Of a DNA stretch of 64,000 bases, positions 41,436-50,273 are shown in pieces. This DNA is from Gaiellasilicea sp963763755 (GTDB lineage: Bacteria > Actinomycetota > Thermoleophilia > Gaiellales > Gaiellaceae), in contig CAVXQE010000010.1 of NCBI GenBank assembly GCA_963763755.1, positions 62,001 to 126,000 on the forward strand, written 5' to 3'. Under the pieces are notes generated by a model. It made no database searches, had not been told where the DNA came from, and was given only the letters and a program-made list of their open reading frames with translations. The translations under genes were made by a program, and so were the position numbers. Every line of letters begins with the position of its first letter. Positions within the stretch are counted from its first letter, which is position 1.

Positions 41436-44369
41436 GTGGAACGCAAGCTCGCAACGGTGCTCTTCGTCGATCTCGTCGGCTCGACCGAGTTCGTCACCGC
41501 GAGCGACCCCGAGGTCGTTCGCCGCCGCGTCAACTCCTACTTCGAGCACGTCTCGCAGTGCATTGCCACGCACGGGGGCATCGTCGAGAAGTTCGCCGGC
41601 GACGCCGTCATGGCGGCGTTCGGGATTCCGACGGCGCACGAGGACGACGCCGAGCGCGCCGTCCGCGCCGCTGTGGCGATCCTCGACTCCGTCCACGGTC
41701 TCGGCCTCGAAGCGCGGATCGGGATCGAAGCGGGGGAGGTCGTGGCAGACGAGTCGGACTCGACGTTCGCAACCGGCGAGGCAGTCAACGTCGCTGCGCG
41801 GCTCCAGCAGATCGCCGAGCCCGGGGAGATCCTGATCGGCCCGTTTGCGCGCCGGCTGACGCTGTCGGTCGTGGACACCGAGGAGCGCGGCTTCCTCGAG
41901 CTGAAGGGGTTCGACGATCCCCTCCCCGTGTGGAAGCTCGAGTGCATCCCCGAGAACGACGGGCGCGTCCAATCGGTAGCGGCGAGCTTCGTCGGCCGCG
42001 AGCACGAGCTCGAGCTGCTGCACAACACGCTTGCTCGCGTGGTCCGCGACCGTCGCGCGCATCTCTTCACGATCTACGGCGAGCCGGGCGTCGGCAAGAG
42101 CCGCCTCGCGCGTGAGTTCGCGGACGGCGTGGAAGGCGCGACAGTGCTCGCGGGCCGCTCGCTCTCGTACGGCGAGGGCGTCACATACTGGCCCCTCGCA
42201 GAGATGGTCAAGATCGCGGCCGGGATCACGGACGACGACCCGGTCCACGAAGCCGTGGCCAAGCTCCGCGCCTGTTGCGGTGACGACGCAGTGGCCGACC
42301 TGCTCGCCCTCGCCGTGGGCGTGCTCGAGGGGATCGAAGCCGAGCGCAGCCAACAGGAGATCGCCTGGGCGGCGCACGAATGGGCCGCCGAGCTGGCCGA
42401 TGCCCAGCCGCTGATCCTCGTGTTCGAAGACGTCCACTGGGCCGAGGACCCGCTGCTCGAGCTGATCGAGCACCTCGCCGAGCGTGTCAAGGACGCACCC
42501 CTGTTGATCGTCTGCCTCGCGCGGCCGGAGCTCCTCGACATCCGTCCCGGCTGGGGCGGAGGGCGCCTGCGTGCGGCTGCGATCGAGCTCGAGCCGCTCG
42601 CGCCGGACGAGAGCGAAGAGCTTCTCGATGCGCTGCTCGCCGATCACGAGCTCTCGGACTCCGAGCGCGCGATGCTGCTGGAGAAGACCGAGGGCAACCC
42701 GCTCTTCGTCGAAGAGACGACGCGGATGCTGCTCGAGGGCGGCACCTCCTCGCAGAGGATCCCGGACACCCTGCAGGCGATCATCGCCGCGCGCATCGAC
42801 CGGCTGCCCCGGAACGAGAAGCGGCTGCTGCAGCGCGCCTCGGTGATCGGACGGATCTTCTGGGAAGGCGCCGTCGGCCACCTGGCGACCGACATCGGCG
42901 AGCTCGATCCCGTCCTCGACAGCCTGCTGCAACGCGACTTTCTCACCCGCGAGCACCGCTCCTCGATCTCGGGCGAGCAGGCCTATCGCTTCAAGCACGT
43001 TCTGATTCGCGACGTCGCTTACTCCGGGCTCGCGAAGGCAGCCCGTGCCGAGCTCCACCTGCAGGTGACGGAGTGGCTGTACGAGACGGCGGGCGAAGAG
43101 CTCGTCGAGATCCGGGCGTACCACCTCGACCAGGCAGCGACGCTGCACGAGGAGCTCGACGGCTCCATCCCGCCCGAGCTCGCGACGCGCGCCGCCGCGG
43201 CACTGGAGAAGGCCGGCCGGCGCACCCTCGCCCGCGAGGCGAATCGCTCCGCGCGAAGGCTGCTGGTCCGCGCTGTCGAGATCGAGCCCACGCTGCAGCG
43301 GCGCTTCCTCGCGGCCCGCGCCGCGAGGCGCATCGCCGACCTCCCGGCACAGGCGGTCGAGATGGAGCGCGTCTTCGCCGACGCGACCGAGGCGGGCGAC
43401 AAGCGGCTCCAGGGCCTCGCCCTGACCGCGCTTGCCGAGAACGCGCTCCTGCGCGAAGCCGACCTGCCACGCGGGCGCGAGCTCGTCGAGCAGGCTCTTG
43501 TCCTGCTCGAGGACGGGAAGCCTGAGGACCGGTACGAGGCGCTCACCACGCGTGCGCAGATCGGCTGGTGGCTGGGAGATCTCGACGACGACGAACGTTG
43601 GATCGGGAAGGCACTCGAGGTTGCACGGGAGATCGGCCGCAAGGATCTCGAGGCGAACGCGTCCGACGAGCTCGCGAGCTCAGCGATCGCGCGACTCGAT
43701 CTCGATCGCGGGACGCGGCTCGTCGCCGAGGCACTGGAGCTCGCCGAGGAAAGCGGCAACATCACAGCCCTCGGGTGGGCCGTCGTCTCGCAGGCTCGCA
43801 TCGACGCGCTGCGCGGCCTCCTCGACGAGGCGACGGCTGGGCTCGCGCGTGCCGAGGAGCTCTTCTCCCAGTCCGGCAACGCCTGGGCGCTGGCCCGCGT
43901 CAACAACCATCACGGCTGGGTCGAGCGCCGGCGCGGCGACCTCGTCGCTGCCGACCGCCGCTTCCGGGATGCGATCCGGATCCTGAAGCCGCTCGAGGAC
44001 CGCGGCACCCTCTGCGAGAGCCAGCGCGGCCTGGCGCAGGTGCTCGTCGGCCGGGGGAAGATCGACGAGGCAGAGCGTTACGCGCTCGAGGCGCGGGAGA
44101 CAGTCGGCCCGCACGACACGATCTCACGCTCGACCACGCGCATGGCCCTCGGGATCGTGCGTTCCGCGCAGGGACGTGACGAGGAGGCCGAGGCCCTGCT
44201 GCGCGAAGCAGTCGAGATCGTGAGCGGCAAGGAGCTGTATCTGATCCGTCGGGAAGTGCTGCTGGCACTGGCGGGATTCCTGCGCGACCGCGACCGCGGC
44301 GACGAGGCCGAGGAATACGAGGCCGAGATCGCGACCTACACGCTCGCGCTCGAACCCGAGCCCGTGTAG
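41436..44369 (+). CDS. Class III adenylate/guanylate cyclase fused to AAA ATPase and TPR domains
   Basis: A 977-residue regulator. Residues 1-170 form a class III nucleotide cyclase domain with both metal Asps (ATVLFVDLVGST and VEKFAGDAVMAAFG). The region GEAVNVAARLQQIAEPGEIL carries the transition-state Asn/Arg area. Residues 185-450 form a NACHT/AAA-type ATPase with Walker A YGEPGVGKSRLAREF and Walker B LILVFEDVHWAEDPL. From about 560 to the end are TPR-like helical repeats (ALTALAENALLREADLPRG, AERYALEARETVGPHDTIS). Such proteins link nucleotide signalling to protein partners. GTG start; the 3' end overlaps the next minus-strand gene by 34 bases. Confidence 0.93.
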   Translation: MERKLATVLFVDLVGSTEFVTASDPEVVRRRVNSYFEHVSQCIATHGGIVEKFAGDAVMAAFGIPTAHEDDAERAVRAAVAILDSVHGLGLEARIGIEAGEVVADESDSTFATGEAVNVAARLQQIAEPGEILIGPFARRLTLSVVDTEERGFLELKGFDDPLPVWKLECIPENDGRVQSVAASFVGREHELELLHNTLARVVRDRRAHLFTIYGEPGVGKSRLAREFADGVEGATVLAGRSLSYGEGVTYWPLAEMVKIAAGITDDDPVHEAVAKLRACCGDDAVADLLALAVGVLEGIEAERSQQEIAWAAHEWAAELADAQPLILVFEDVHWAEDPLLELIEHLAERVKDAPLLIVCLARPELLDIRPGWGGGRLRAAAIELEPLAPDESEELLDALLADHELSDSERAMLLEKTEGNPLFVEETTRMLLEGGTSSQRIPDTLQAIIAARIDRLPRNEKRLLQRASVIGRIFWEGAVGHLATDIGELDPVLDSLLQRDFLTREHRSSISGEQAYRFKHVLIRDVAYSGLAKAARAELHLQVTEWLYETAGEELVEIRAYHLDQAATLHEELDGSIPPELATRAAAALEKAGRRTLAREANRSARRLLVRAVEIEPTLQRRFLAARAARRIADLPAQAVEMERVFADATEAGDKRLQGLALTALAENALLREADLPRGRELVEQALVLLEDGKPEDRYEALTTRAQIGWWLGDLDDDERWIGKALEVAREIGRKDLEANASDELASSAIARLDLDRGTRLVAEALELAEESGNITALGWAVVSQARIDALRGLLDEATAGLARAEELFSQSGNAWALARVNNHHGWVERRRGDLVAADRRFRDAIRILKPLEDRGTLCESQRGLAQVLVGRGKIDEAERYALEARETVGPHDTISRSTTRMALGIVRSAQGRDEEAEALLREAVEIVSGKELYLIRREVLLALAGFLRDRDRGDEAEEYEAEIATYTLALEPEPV

Positions 44370-45169
44370 AGCACCGCTCGGATCGCCTGCGTCGATGCTT
44401 CGTCGGGCGATTCGGAGATCACCGTCGCCGGCCGGTCGAACCGCGCGAGCGCATCGCGCAGTGGCTCGGCGCGCAGTGTCCCGTCGCCGTAGGGGAGGTG
44501 CTTCGTCTCGTTGCGGTTCGCGTAGGCGATGTCGGAGAAGTGGATATGGAACGGCGCAGCAGGCTCGAGCACGCCGTCCACGCTCTCGAGCACCGAGGCG
44601 AATGCGTCCACGTCGGTGAAGGCGCCGTCCGTGGTCGCGTGCATGTGGGCGAAGTCGATCACCGGTCGCACCCATGAAAGCCGTTCTGCGACCTCGATCA
44701 CGTCGTCGATCGAGCCGAGCTCGTTCACGCGGCCCATCACTTCGAGCCCGAACACCGCTGCGCGGTCCTTCTGCTCGAGACGCTCGCGCAGGACCTGGAG
44801 CCACGCGACCACGTCGTCGAGTGTCCGCTCTCGGTCGCGACCGAGCCAGAACCCGGGGTGGATGACGACGAGCTCCGCTCCCGCAGCGGTGGCGATCCCG
44901 GCGCTGCGGTCGAGGGCGCCGAGCGCCTGCTTGGCCTTCTTCTCATCGGGATGGCCCGGGAAGGCGAACAGCGGCGCGTGGACCGAGAGCGCGATGTCGT
45001 GCTCACGAGCAACCTCCGCGAGGCGCTCCGCCCACGGATAGTCCATCCAGAAACCGCGCTCGAAATCGAGCTCGCAGGCGGAGTAGCCACGCTCGAGCAG
45101 GAGCTCGACGGCAGCTTCGGGAGATTCCCGGGAGGGGCAGCGCGCAGGGCCGAGGCGGATCGCTCCCAC
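44336..45169 (-). CDS. Endonuclease IV-like/xylose isomerase-like TIM-barrel protein
   Basis: A 277-residue AP-endonuclease family 2 fold protein. It begins IRLGPARCPSRESPEAAVEL, then has ALSVHAPLFAFPG, VVIHPGFWLG, GLEVMGRVNELGSIDDV, PVIDFAHMHATTDG and FHIHFSDIAY, giving the His/Glu/Asp pattern of endonuclease IV metal sites. Archaeal and actinobacterial proteins of this group are candidate AP endonucleases. A sugar isomerase role cannot be excluded. It converges on the cyclase gene. Confidence 0.85.
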   Translation of the reverse strand: MGAIRLGPARCPSRESPEAAVELLLERGYSACELDFERGFWMDYPWAERLAEVAREHDIALSVHAPLFAFPGHPDEKKAKQALGALDRSAGIATAAGAELVVIHPGFWLGRDRERTLDDVVAWLQVLRERLEQKDRAAVFGLEVMGRVNELGSIDDVIEVAERLSWVRPVIDFAHMHATTDGAFTDVDAFASVLESVDGVLEPAAPFHIHFSDIAYANRNETKHLPYGDGTLRAEPLRDALARFDRPATVISESPDEASTQAIRAVLYTGSGSSASV

Positions 45170-45225
45170 GCCGTGACGGTAACGGACGGGGATGTCCGTC
45201 CGACGGGGGTCCTACCCTTTTCGAC

Positions 45226-45468
45226 ATGGCACAGGCACCCAGCCGTATAGATCTGCTCGAGCTCGACATCGACCTCCGGCTCACCGACCTCTGGCGCGAA
45301 GCCGGGGAAGTGTCCGAGTGGAATCTCGAGGTCGTGGCGGCGTTCATGCGCGCCGCCTACGGGAAGGGCTACTGCGACGCGCTGACCGAGGACGCGCCCG
45401 GATCTCTCTGCCACGACCACGGGTACCGCATCCCCGCTCGACGCGAAGCCGCCAACCGCACCGTCTAG
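45226..45468 (+). CDS. Small conserved-looking protein, function unknown
   Basis: An 80-residue soluble protein opening MAQAPSRIDLLELDIDLRLT, with DLWREAGEVSEWNLEVVAAF and GKGYCDALTEDAPGSLCHDH. Two Cys and two His near the C-terminus could bind a metal. It stands alone between the divergent TIM-barrel gene and the ccm genes, 36 bases before ccmE. No family recognised. Confidence 0.65.
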   Translation: MAQAPSRIDLLELDIDLRLTDLWREAGEVSEWNLEVVAAFMRAAYGKGYCDALTEDAPGSLCHDHGYRIPARREAANRTV

Positions 45469-45504
45469 CCGAGCGAGGATCGCTCCAGGAGCTAAAGTGC
45501 CGTT

Positions 45505-45906
45505 GTGGCACAGAAGCGCAATCCGGCGCGTCTTGTCATCGCGCTCTCCATCGCGGCGGTCCTCGCGGTGTTCCTGCTGTACACCTCGATCGCGGGCGGC
45601 GGCACACCGTCGGTCGCTCCGAGCGAGCTGGCCGCCAAGAAGGGCGTCGTCACGCTCGTCGGGCACGTCCAGCCCGGTTACCAGGGCGACTCCTACGGCA
45701 GCGGTCTTCGCTTCAAGCTCGGGGACCGCGACGGCACCTCACAGAAGACGGTCACCGTCCTCTACAAGGGATCGGTCTCCGATCAGTTCCGGGCCGAGCG
45801 CGAGGTCTCCGTCAAGGGTGAGCTCCGGAACGGCGTCTTCGTCGCGAAGAAGGACTCGCTCGTGACGAAGTGCCCGTCGAAGTACACGGCCAAGAAGAGC
45901 TCGTAA
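45505..45906 (+). CDS. ccmE: Cytochrome c-type biogenesis haem chaperone CcmE, CxxxY type
   Basis: A 133-residue CcmE-like haem chaperone. It has an N-terminal anchor (LVIALSIAAVLAVFLLYTSI), the OB-fold with GVVTLVGHVQPGYQGDSYGS, KTVTVLYKGSVSDQF and VSVKGELRNGVFVAK, and the haem site LVTKCPSKYTAKK. Proteobacterial CcmE has His in an HxxxY motif; here Cys takes its place (CPSKY), the CxxxY variant described from archaea and some delta-proteobacteria. GTG start. The next gene begins one base after the stop. Confidence 0.9.
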   Translation: MAQKRNPARLVIALSIAAVLAVFLLYTSIAGGGTPSVAPSELAAKKGVVTLVGHVQPGYQGDSYGSGLRFKLGDRDGTSQKTVTVLYKGSVSDQFRAEREVSVKGELRNGVFVAKKDSLVTKCPSKYTAKKSS

Positions 45907-45907
45907 C

Positions 45908-47899
45908 TTGCCTGAGCTGGGCCGCGCTGCGCTGATCGCCACGCTCGGCCTCGCCCTCTACGCGGTTGTTGCGGGCACGATCGCGGCCTGGAAGGGCCGA
46001 CGCCGCCTTGCGGTCTCCGCCCGGAACGCACTCATCGGCGCCTTCGTCACGACCGCCGTCGCCTCACTCGTGCTGCTCGCCGCGCTCGTCCGCCACGATT
46101 TTTCGTTCGTCTACGTCGCGCAGCACACGAGCCGCGAGCTGCCCACCGGCTACACGATTTCCGCGTTCTGGGGCGGGCAGGAGGGCTCGCTTCTTCTCTG
46201 GCTGCTGATCCTGACCGGCTACGGGGCGGCTGCGGTGCTGCTCAACCGCCGCACACGCGATCTCGTTGCCTGGGTCGTCCCCGTGGTCGGAGCCGTCGCG
46301 GTCTTCTTCTCGTTCCTCCTCGTCGTCGTCGCGACGCCGTTCGCCGTCCAGGTGGCGCCCGCGGACGGGGCCGGCCTGAACCCGAGCCTCCAGAACCCGT
46401 ACATGATGGCCCACCCGCCGCTGCTCTATCTCGGCTACGTCGGGCTCACGATTCCGTTCGCGTTCGCAATGGGCGCGCTGCTGGCCCGCCGTACGGACGA
46501 GCGGTGGATCGTGGCGACACGCCGCTGGACGCTCGTCGCCTGGACGGCACTCGGCGTCGGCCAGCTGCTCGGCGCTCACTGGGCGTACCAGGAGGTCGGC
46601 TGGGGCGGTTACTACGCGTGGGATCCGGTCGAGAACGCCGCGCTGATGCCGTGGCTCGCGGCGACCGCGTTCCTGCACTCCGTGATGATCCAGGAGAAGC
46701 GCGGGATGCTCCGCGTCTGGAACGTCCTGCTCGTGATGGGGGCGTTCTTCCTCTCGATCTTCGGGACGTTCCTGACGCGCTCCGGGATCCTCAGCTCGAT
46801 CCACTCCTTCACGGAGAGCTCGATCGGACCGTGGTTTTTGCTCTTCATGGGCGTCGGCCTGGCCGGCTGCCTGACGCTCCTGTTCATACGGCTGCCGCTC
46901 CTGCGTTCCAAGACCCGGCTCGAGTCGCTCGTCTCGCGCGAGGCGACCTTCCTCTACAACAACCTGCTGCTCGTGGCGCTGACGCTGACGATCCTCTGGG
47001 GCGTCGCCTACCCGCTTGTGTACGAAGCGGTCGTCGGCGAGTCGCGGATCGTGGGGCGCGGCTATTACGACTTCTTCTTGCGCGTCTTCGGGCTCCCGCT
47101 GCTCCTGCTGATGGGGATCGGGCCACTCGTCGCCTGGCGGCGCGCCTCGCTCCGCAGCCTCGCGCTCACGTTCGCGTGGCCGGCGGGCGCCGCGGTCCTC
47201 GCCGGTCTGGCGCTGCTCGCGCTCGGTGCGGGCTCGTCGATCCCCGGCCTGATCGCCTACACGTTCTCGACCTTCGTGCTCGCCTCGATCGCGCTCGAGT
47301 TCATCCGCGGCACCCGCGCCCGCCGTTCCATCTCCGGAGGCTCGTGGCCCGGTGCCTTCTCCGCGCTGATCGCACGCAACCGGCGCCGTTACGGGGGATA
47401 CATCGTTCACGCCGCCGTCGTCCTACTGGCGATCGGGATCGCCGGGTCGAGCGCCTACGACAAGGTCGTCGAGGGGAAGCTCGCGCCCGGCCAGTCGCTC
47501 GCGGTCGGCGACTACCGGCTCACCTACCGTTCGCTCGGCGAGCGCGAGGGCGCGAACGCGACCGAGATCAGGGCCCGCATGGCAGTCGAGCGCGACGGCG
47601 AAGCACTCGGCGCGGTCGAGGCGGGCAAGAACGCCTACACGGCGGAACGGCAGGTCTCCAACGAAGTCGGCATCCGCAGCGACCTCGTCACCGGCGAGGA
47701 CCTGTTCGTGATCGCCGAGCAGATCAACGCGGACGGCACTGTCTACTTCCGGATCTTCGTCAAGCCGCTCGTGAACCTGATCTGGCTTGCAGGGCTCGTC
47801 TTCCTCCTCGGCTCGCTGATCACCCTCTGGCCCGATCCCCGTGAACAGCGTCGCCTCGCCCTGCGCTACGGCGGCGCCGAGGCGCCGGCGCGGCCGTGA
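45908..47899 (+). CDS. ccmF: Cytochrome c haem lyase subunit CcmF
   Basis: A 663-residue multi-pass protein of the haem-handling family. It carries the tryptophan-rich WWD domain (WGGYYAWDPVENAALMPWLA) and conserved segments LLILTGYGAAAVLL, PYMMAHPPLLYLGYVGLTIP and FLTRSGILSSIHSFTESSIG, and about 14 membrane helices. It attaches haem delivered by CcmE to apocytochromes outside the membrane. A TTG start one base after ccmE is the only sensible start. CcmH is not found here; a CcmI-like gene overlaps the end by 4 bases. Confidence 0.94.
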   Translation: MPELGRAALIATLGLALYAVVAGTIAAWKGRRRLAVSARNALIGAFVTTAVASLVLLAALVRHDFSFVYVAQHTSRELPTGYTISAFWGGQEGSLLLWLLILTGYGAAAVLLNRRTRDLVAWVVPVVGAVAVFFSFLLVVVATPFAVQVAPADGAGLNPSLQNPYMMAHPPLLYLGYVGLTIPFAFAMGALLARRTDERWIVATRRWTLVAWTALGVGQLLGAHWAYQEVGWGGYYAWDPVENAALMPWLAATAFLHSVMIQEKRGMLRVWNVLLVMGAFFLSIFGTFLTRSGILSSIHSFTESSIGPWFLLFMGVGLAGCLTLLFIRLPLLRSKTRLESLVSREATFLYNNLLLVALTLTILWGVAYPLVYEAVVGESRIVGRGYYDFFLRVFGLPLLLLMGIGPLVAWRRASLRSLALTFAWPAGAAVLAGLALLALGAGSSIPGLIAYTFSTFVLASIALEFIRGTRARRSISGGSWPGAFSALIARNRRRYGGYIVHAAVVLLAIGIAGSSAYDKVVEGKLAPGQSLAVGDYRLTYRSLGEREGANATEIRARMAVERDGEALGAVEAGKNAYTAERQVSNEVGIRSDLVTGEDLFVIAEQINADGTVYFRIFVKPLVNLIWLAGLVFLLGSLITLWPDPREQRRLALRYGGAEAPARP

Positions 47900-48222
47900 A
47901 TCTCGCCCTGCTCCTCGGAGCGCTGCTCGCCGCCGGGTGCGTCGTGCTCGTCGCCCTGCCGTACCTGCGCGAGCCGGATCCGGCGCGCGACGTCCTCGAC
48001 GAGCCCGGCGAGCTCGAGCAGCGGCGGCTGGCGCTCTCCGAGTCGCGCGACCGGGCGCTCGGGGCGCTCAAGGAGCTGGAGCTCGACCATCGCACGGGCA
48101 AGGTCTCGGACGAGGATTACCGCGCCCAGGTTGGCCCGCTGCGGCGCGAGGCGGCCGAGGCGCTCCGCGCGCTCGAGCCTCGGGCCGAGGCGGCAGCGCG
48201 TGTGAAGGCCGACCGGTCGTGA
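47896..48222 (+). CDS. Short CcmI-like protein
   Basis: A 108-residue protein with an N-terminal membrane helix (LALLLGALLAAGCVVLVALP) followed by a charged helix of the CcmI type (GALKELELDHRTGKVSDEDY), where the DHxTGKxSDEDY block is typical of CcmI N-termini. The TPR part of long CcmI proteins is absent. It probably helps present apocytochrome to CcmF. GTG start. Confidence 0.75.
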   Translation: MNLALLLGALLAAGCVVLVALPYLREPDPARDVLDEPGELEQRRLALSESRDRALGALKELELDHRTGKVSDEDYRAQVGPLRREAAEALRALEPRAEAAARVKADRS

Positions 48223-48321
48223 TCCCAGAGCCTCGCCCGCAGTAGTTTTCGGCAGAATCCGGCTACACTGGACGCCGGCCGCTCGCAGGGACGGCCGACC
48301 CTCTGACGAAACTTTCACTGG

Positions 48322-49542
48322 ATGCGCTCCCGTTCTGCTACCGGCGCGCTCGCCGGCACGGTGTTCCTCGGCCTGGCGCTCGCCTCTCTCTTGCTCGTCG
48401 CAGCACCTGCCTCCGGGCAGGACATCGGTACCCGGAAGCAGATCATCGACGGCAGGATCGACGTGCTCCAGAAGAAGATCGAGTCCGCACGGCAGCGTGA
48501 AGGCGTGCTCACCTCCGAGATCGAGGTCGTCACCGACAAGATCAACGCGCTTCAGGACGACGTCGACAGCGCGTCCGCGCGCTTGAACCAGCTCGAGACC
48601 GTGCTGGCGTTGCATCAGCGAAAGCTGGACCGTCTGAACGAGCTCTACGAGGTGCAGACGCGCAAGCTCGTGTTCCTGCAGCGTCAGCACAAGGCCGCGA
48701 CGAAGCGGCTGAACAAGCGCGTCGTCGAGATCTATACGACCGAGTCGATGTCGACGATCAGCGTCGTGCTCGAGTCGTCCAGCTTCTCGGAGCTGCTCGA
48801 TCAGCTGGACTTCCTGAACGAGATCGGACGCCAGGACGAGAAGGTCACGAACGAGGTCCGGCGCGCGAAGGAACAGATGCAGGAGATCCGGAATGCGACG
48901 CGGAAGACCCGCTCGCAGGTAGCCGCGGTCACCCGTGAGGTTGCCGCCCGCACGACCGAGCAGCGCGCCGTCCGCGACCGGCTCGCCTGGGACCAGCGCC
49001 AGCTGGCCACGGCCCGCAGGGACAAGCGCGCGACGCTCGCGAATGTGCAGGAGGACAAGGCGGATGCGCTCGAGCACATGCGCTCGCTCCAGGAGCAGAG
49101 CGCGACGCTCGCCTCGAGGATCCGTTCGGCGCAGGGCTCGTCGGCGGTCGTGCCGGGAGCAACGGGGCAGCCATCCGCGGCCGGCTTCATCTGGCCCGTT
49201 CAAGGCGTTCTCACGAGCGGTTTCGGCTGGCGCTGGGGCCGCATGCACGAGGGGATCGACCTCGCCGTCCCGGTGGGCACGCCCGTTGTCGCCGCGGCCA
49301 GCGGGACGGTGATCGTTGCGGGCTGGCTCGGCGGGTACGGAAACCTCGTCGTGATCGACCACGGCAACGGCATCGCGACTGCCTACGGGCACAACACGAG
49401 CGTGACGGTCGGCGTCGGCCAGTCCGTCGCGCAGGGTCAGTTGATCTCGTACTCGGGGAGCACCGGCCACTCGACGGGCCCGCACGTGCACTTCGAGGTG
49501 CGCATCAACGGCACGCCGGTCGATCCGCTCGGCTACCTCTAG
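48322..49542 (+). CDS. M23-family peptidase with EnvC-like coiled coil
   Basis: A 406-residue secreted protein. Signal peptide (GTVFLGLALASLLLVAAPAS), then about 230 residues of coiled coil (RIDVLQKKIESARQREGVLT and so on), then the LytM domain from about 290: TSGFGWRWGRMHEGIDLAVP carries the zinc His and Asp, and TGPHVHFEVRINGTPVDPLG the HxH pair. All M23 zinc ligands are present, so it may cut peptidoglycan itself or activate an amidase like EnvC. Start ATG preceded by a 90-base leader; a terminator-like hairpin follows about 100 bases after the stop. Confidence 0.93.
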   Translation: MRSRSATGALAGTVFLGLALASLLLVAAPASGQDIGTRKQIIDGRIDVLQKKIESARQREGVLTSEIEVVTDKINALQDDVDSASARLNQLETVLALHQRKLDRLNELYEVQTRKLVFLQRQHKAATKRLNKRVVEIYTTESMSTISVVLESSSFSELLDQLDFLNEIGRQDEKVTNEVRRAKEQMQEIRNATRKTRSQVAAVTREVAARTTEQRAVRDRLAWDQRQLATARRDKRATLANVQEDKADALEHMRSLQEQSATLASRIRSAQGSSAVVPGATGQPSAAGFIWPVQGVLTSGFGWRWGRMHEGIDLAVPVGTPVVAAASGTVIVAGWLGGYGNLVVIDHGNGIATAYGHNTSVTVGVGQSVAQGQLISYSGSTGHSTGPHVHFEVRINGTPVDPLGYL

Positions 49543-49639
49543 CACCGTCCGCGTACCCCGGACGGCCTCGATCTCGTTACAACCGGGGAGCAGGAAACGG
49601 CGTCTCTCCGAGGTCGCCGAGCTTCCTTGACTAGATGTG

Positions 49640-49670
49640 CCGGCCGTCCCAAGGGGCGGCCGGTTGCTCT
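49640..49670 (+). terminator. GC hairpin with TTGCTCTTCT tail
   Basis: Arms CCGGCCG (49640-49646) and CGGCCGG (49657-49663) are followed by TTGCTCTTCT. It lies between the convergent M23 peptidase and HPRT genes and can end both transcripts. Confidence 0.65.
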
Positions 49671-49671
49671 T

Positions 49672-50265
49672 CTAGGCCGCTTCGGGTCGCCGCTCGCTGC
49701 GGTAGCTGTCGCCGGTCAGGTGGCCGGGCAGCTCCTCGATGGCGACGAAGTGCAGGTCGGGCAACGCACGCCAGCGCTCGTCCAGCCCGAGCCCGTAGCC
49801 CGCGAAGAGCTCGTCGGGAACCGTGAAGCCGACGTAGTCGAGCGGCACGTCGTCGACGAGCCGACGGTACGGCCGGTCGAGGAGCGTGACGGCAGACAGG
49901 CTCGCGGGGTTCCGCAACGAGAGCGTACGGGCGAGGAAGTTCAGCGTCAGGCCGGTGTCGACGACGTCCTCGACGACGAGTACGTGCCGGTCGACGATCG
50001 ACGTGTCGAGGTCCTTGAGAAGCTTGATCCCGCCTGAACGCCCGCTTGCATAGGCGGCCAGCTCGAGGAAGTCGAGCGCGTGCGGGATCGGTAGGGCGCG
50101 CGAGAGATCGGTCAGGAAGACGGCGCTGGACTTGAGCGGCGCGACGAGCAACGGCTCGCGGCCGGCGTACGCGTCGGCGAGCTCCGCGCCGAGCTGGCTC
50201 ACGCGCCGACCGATTTCCGCCCGGGTCAGGTAGACATCCCCGATGGGATGTCCTTCCGCCGCCAG
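49672..50265 (-). CDS. hpt: Hypoxanthine-guanine phosphoribosyltransferase, start not resolved
   Basis: A purine salvage enzyme of about 198 residues. It has LLVAPLKSSAVFLTDLSRAL, the PRPP loop HVLVVEDVVDTGLTLNFLAR, LLDRPYRR and the C-terminal VPDELFAGYGLGLDERWR, typical of HPRT. The N-terminus is a problem: sequence similar to the family (GDVYLTRAEIGRRVSQLGAE) begins about 20 codons before the first standard start in frame (a GTG well inside), and the only earlier codon of the start class is a CTG at 50263-50265. A rare start or an indel near 50270 may explain this. It lies directly after the nuclease-fold gene. Confidence 0.85.
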   Translation of the reverse strand: MAAEGHPIGDVYLTRAEIGRRVSQLGAELADAYAGREPLLVAPLKSSAVFLTDLSRALPIPHALDFLELAAYASGRSGGIKLLKDLDTSIVDRHVLVVEDVVDTGLTLNFLARTLSLRNPASLSAVTLLDRPYRRLVDDVPLDYVGFTVPDELFAGYGLGLDERWRALPDLHFVAIEELPGHLTGDSYRSERRPEAA

Positions 50266-50273
50266 GACGGACG

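Noticed and set aside
46064..47410. 448-codon minus-strand frame over ccmF
   Set aside because: Charged low-complexity shadow; the plus strand encodes an unmistakable WWD-domain protein.
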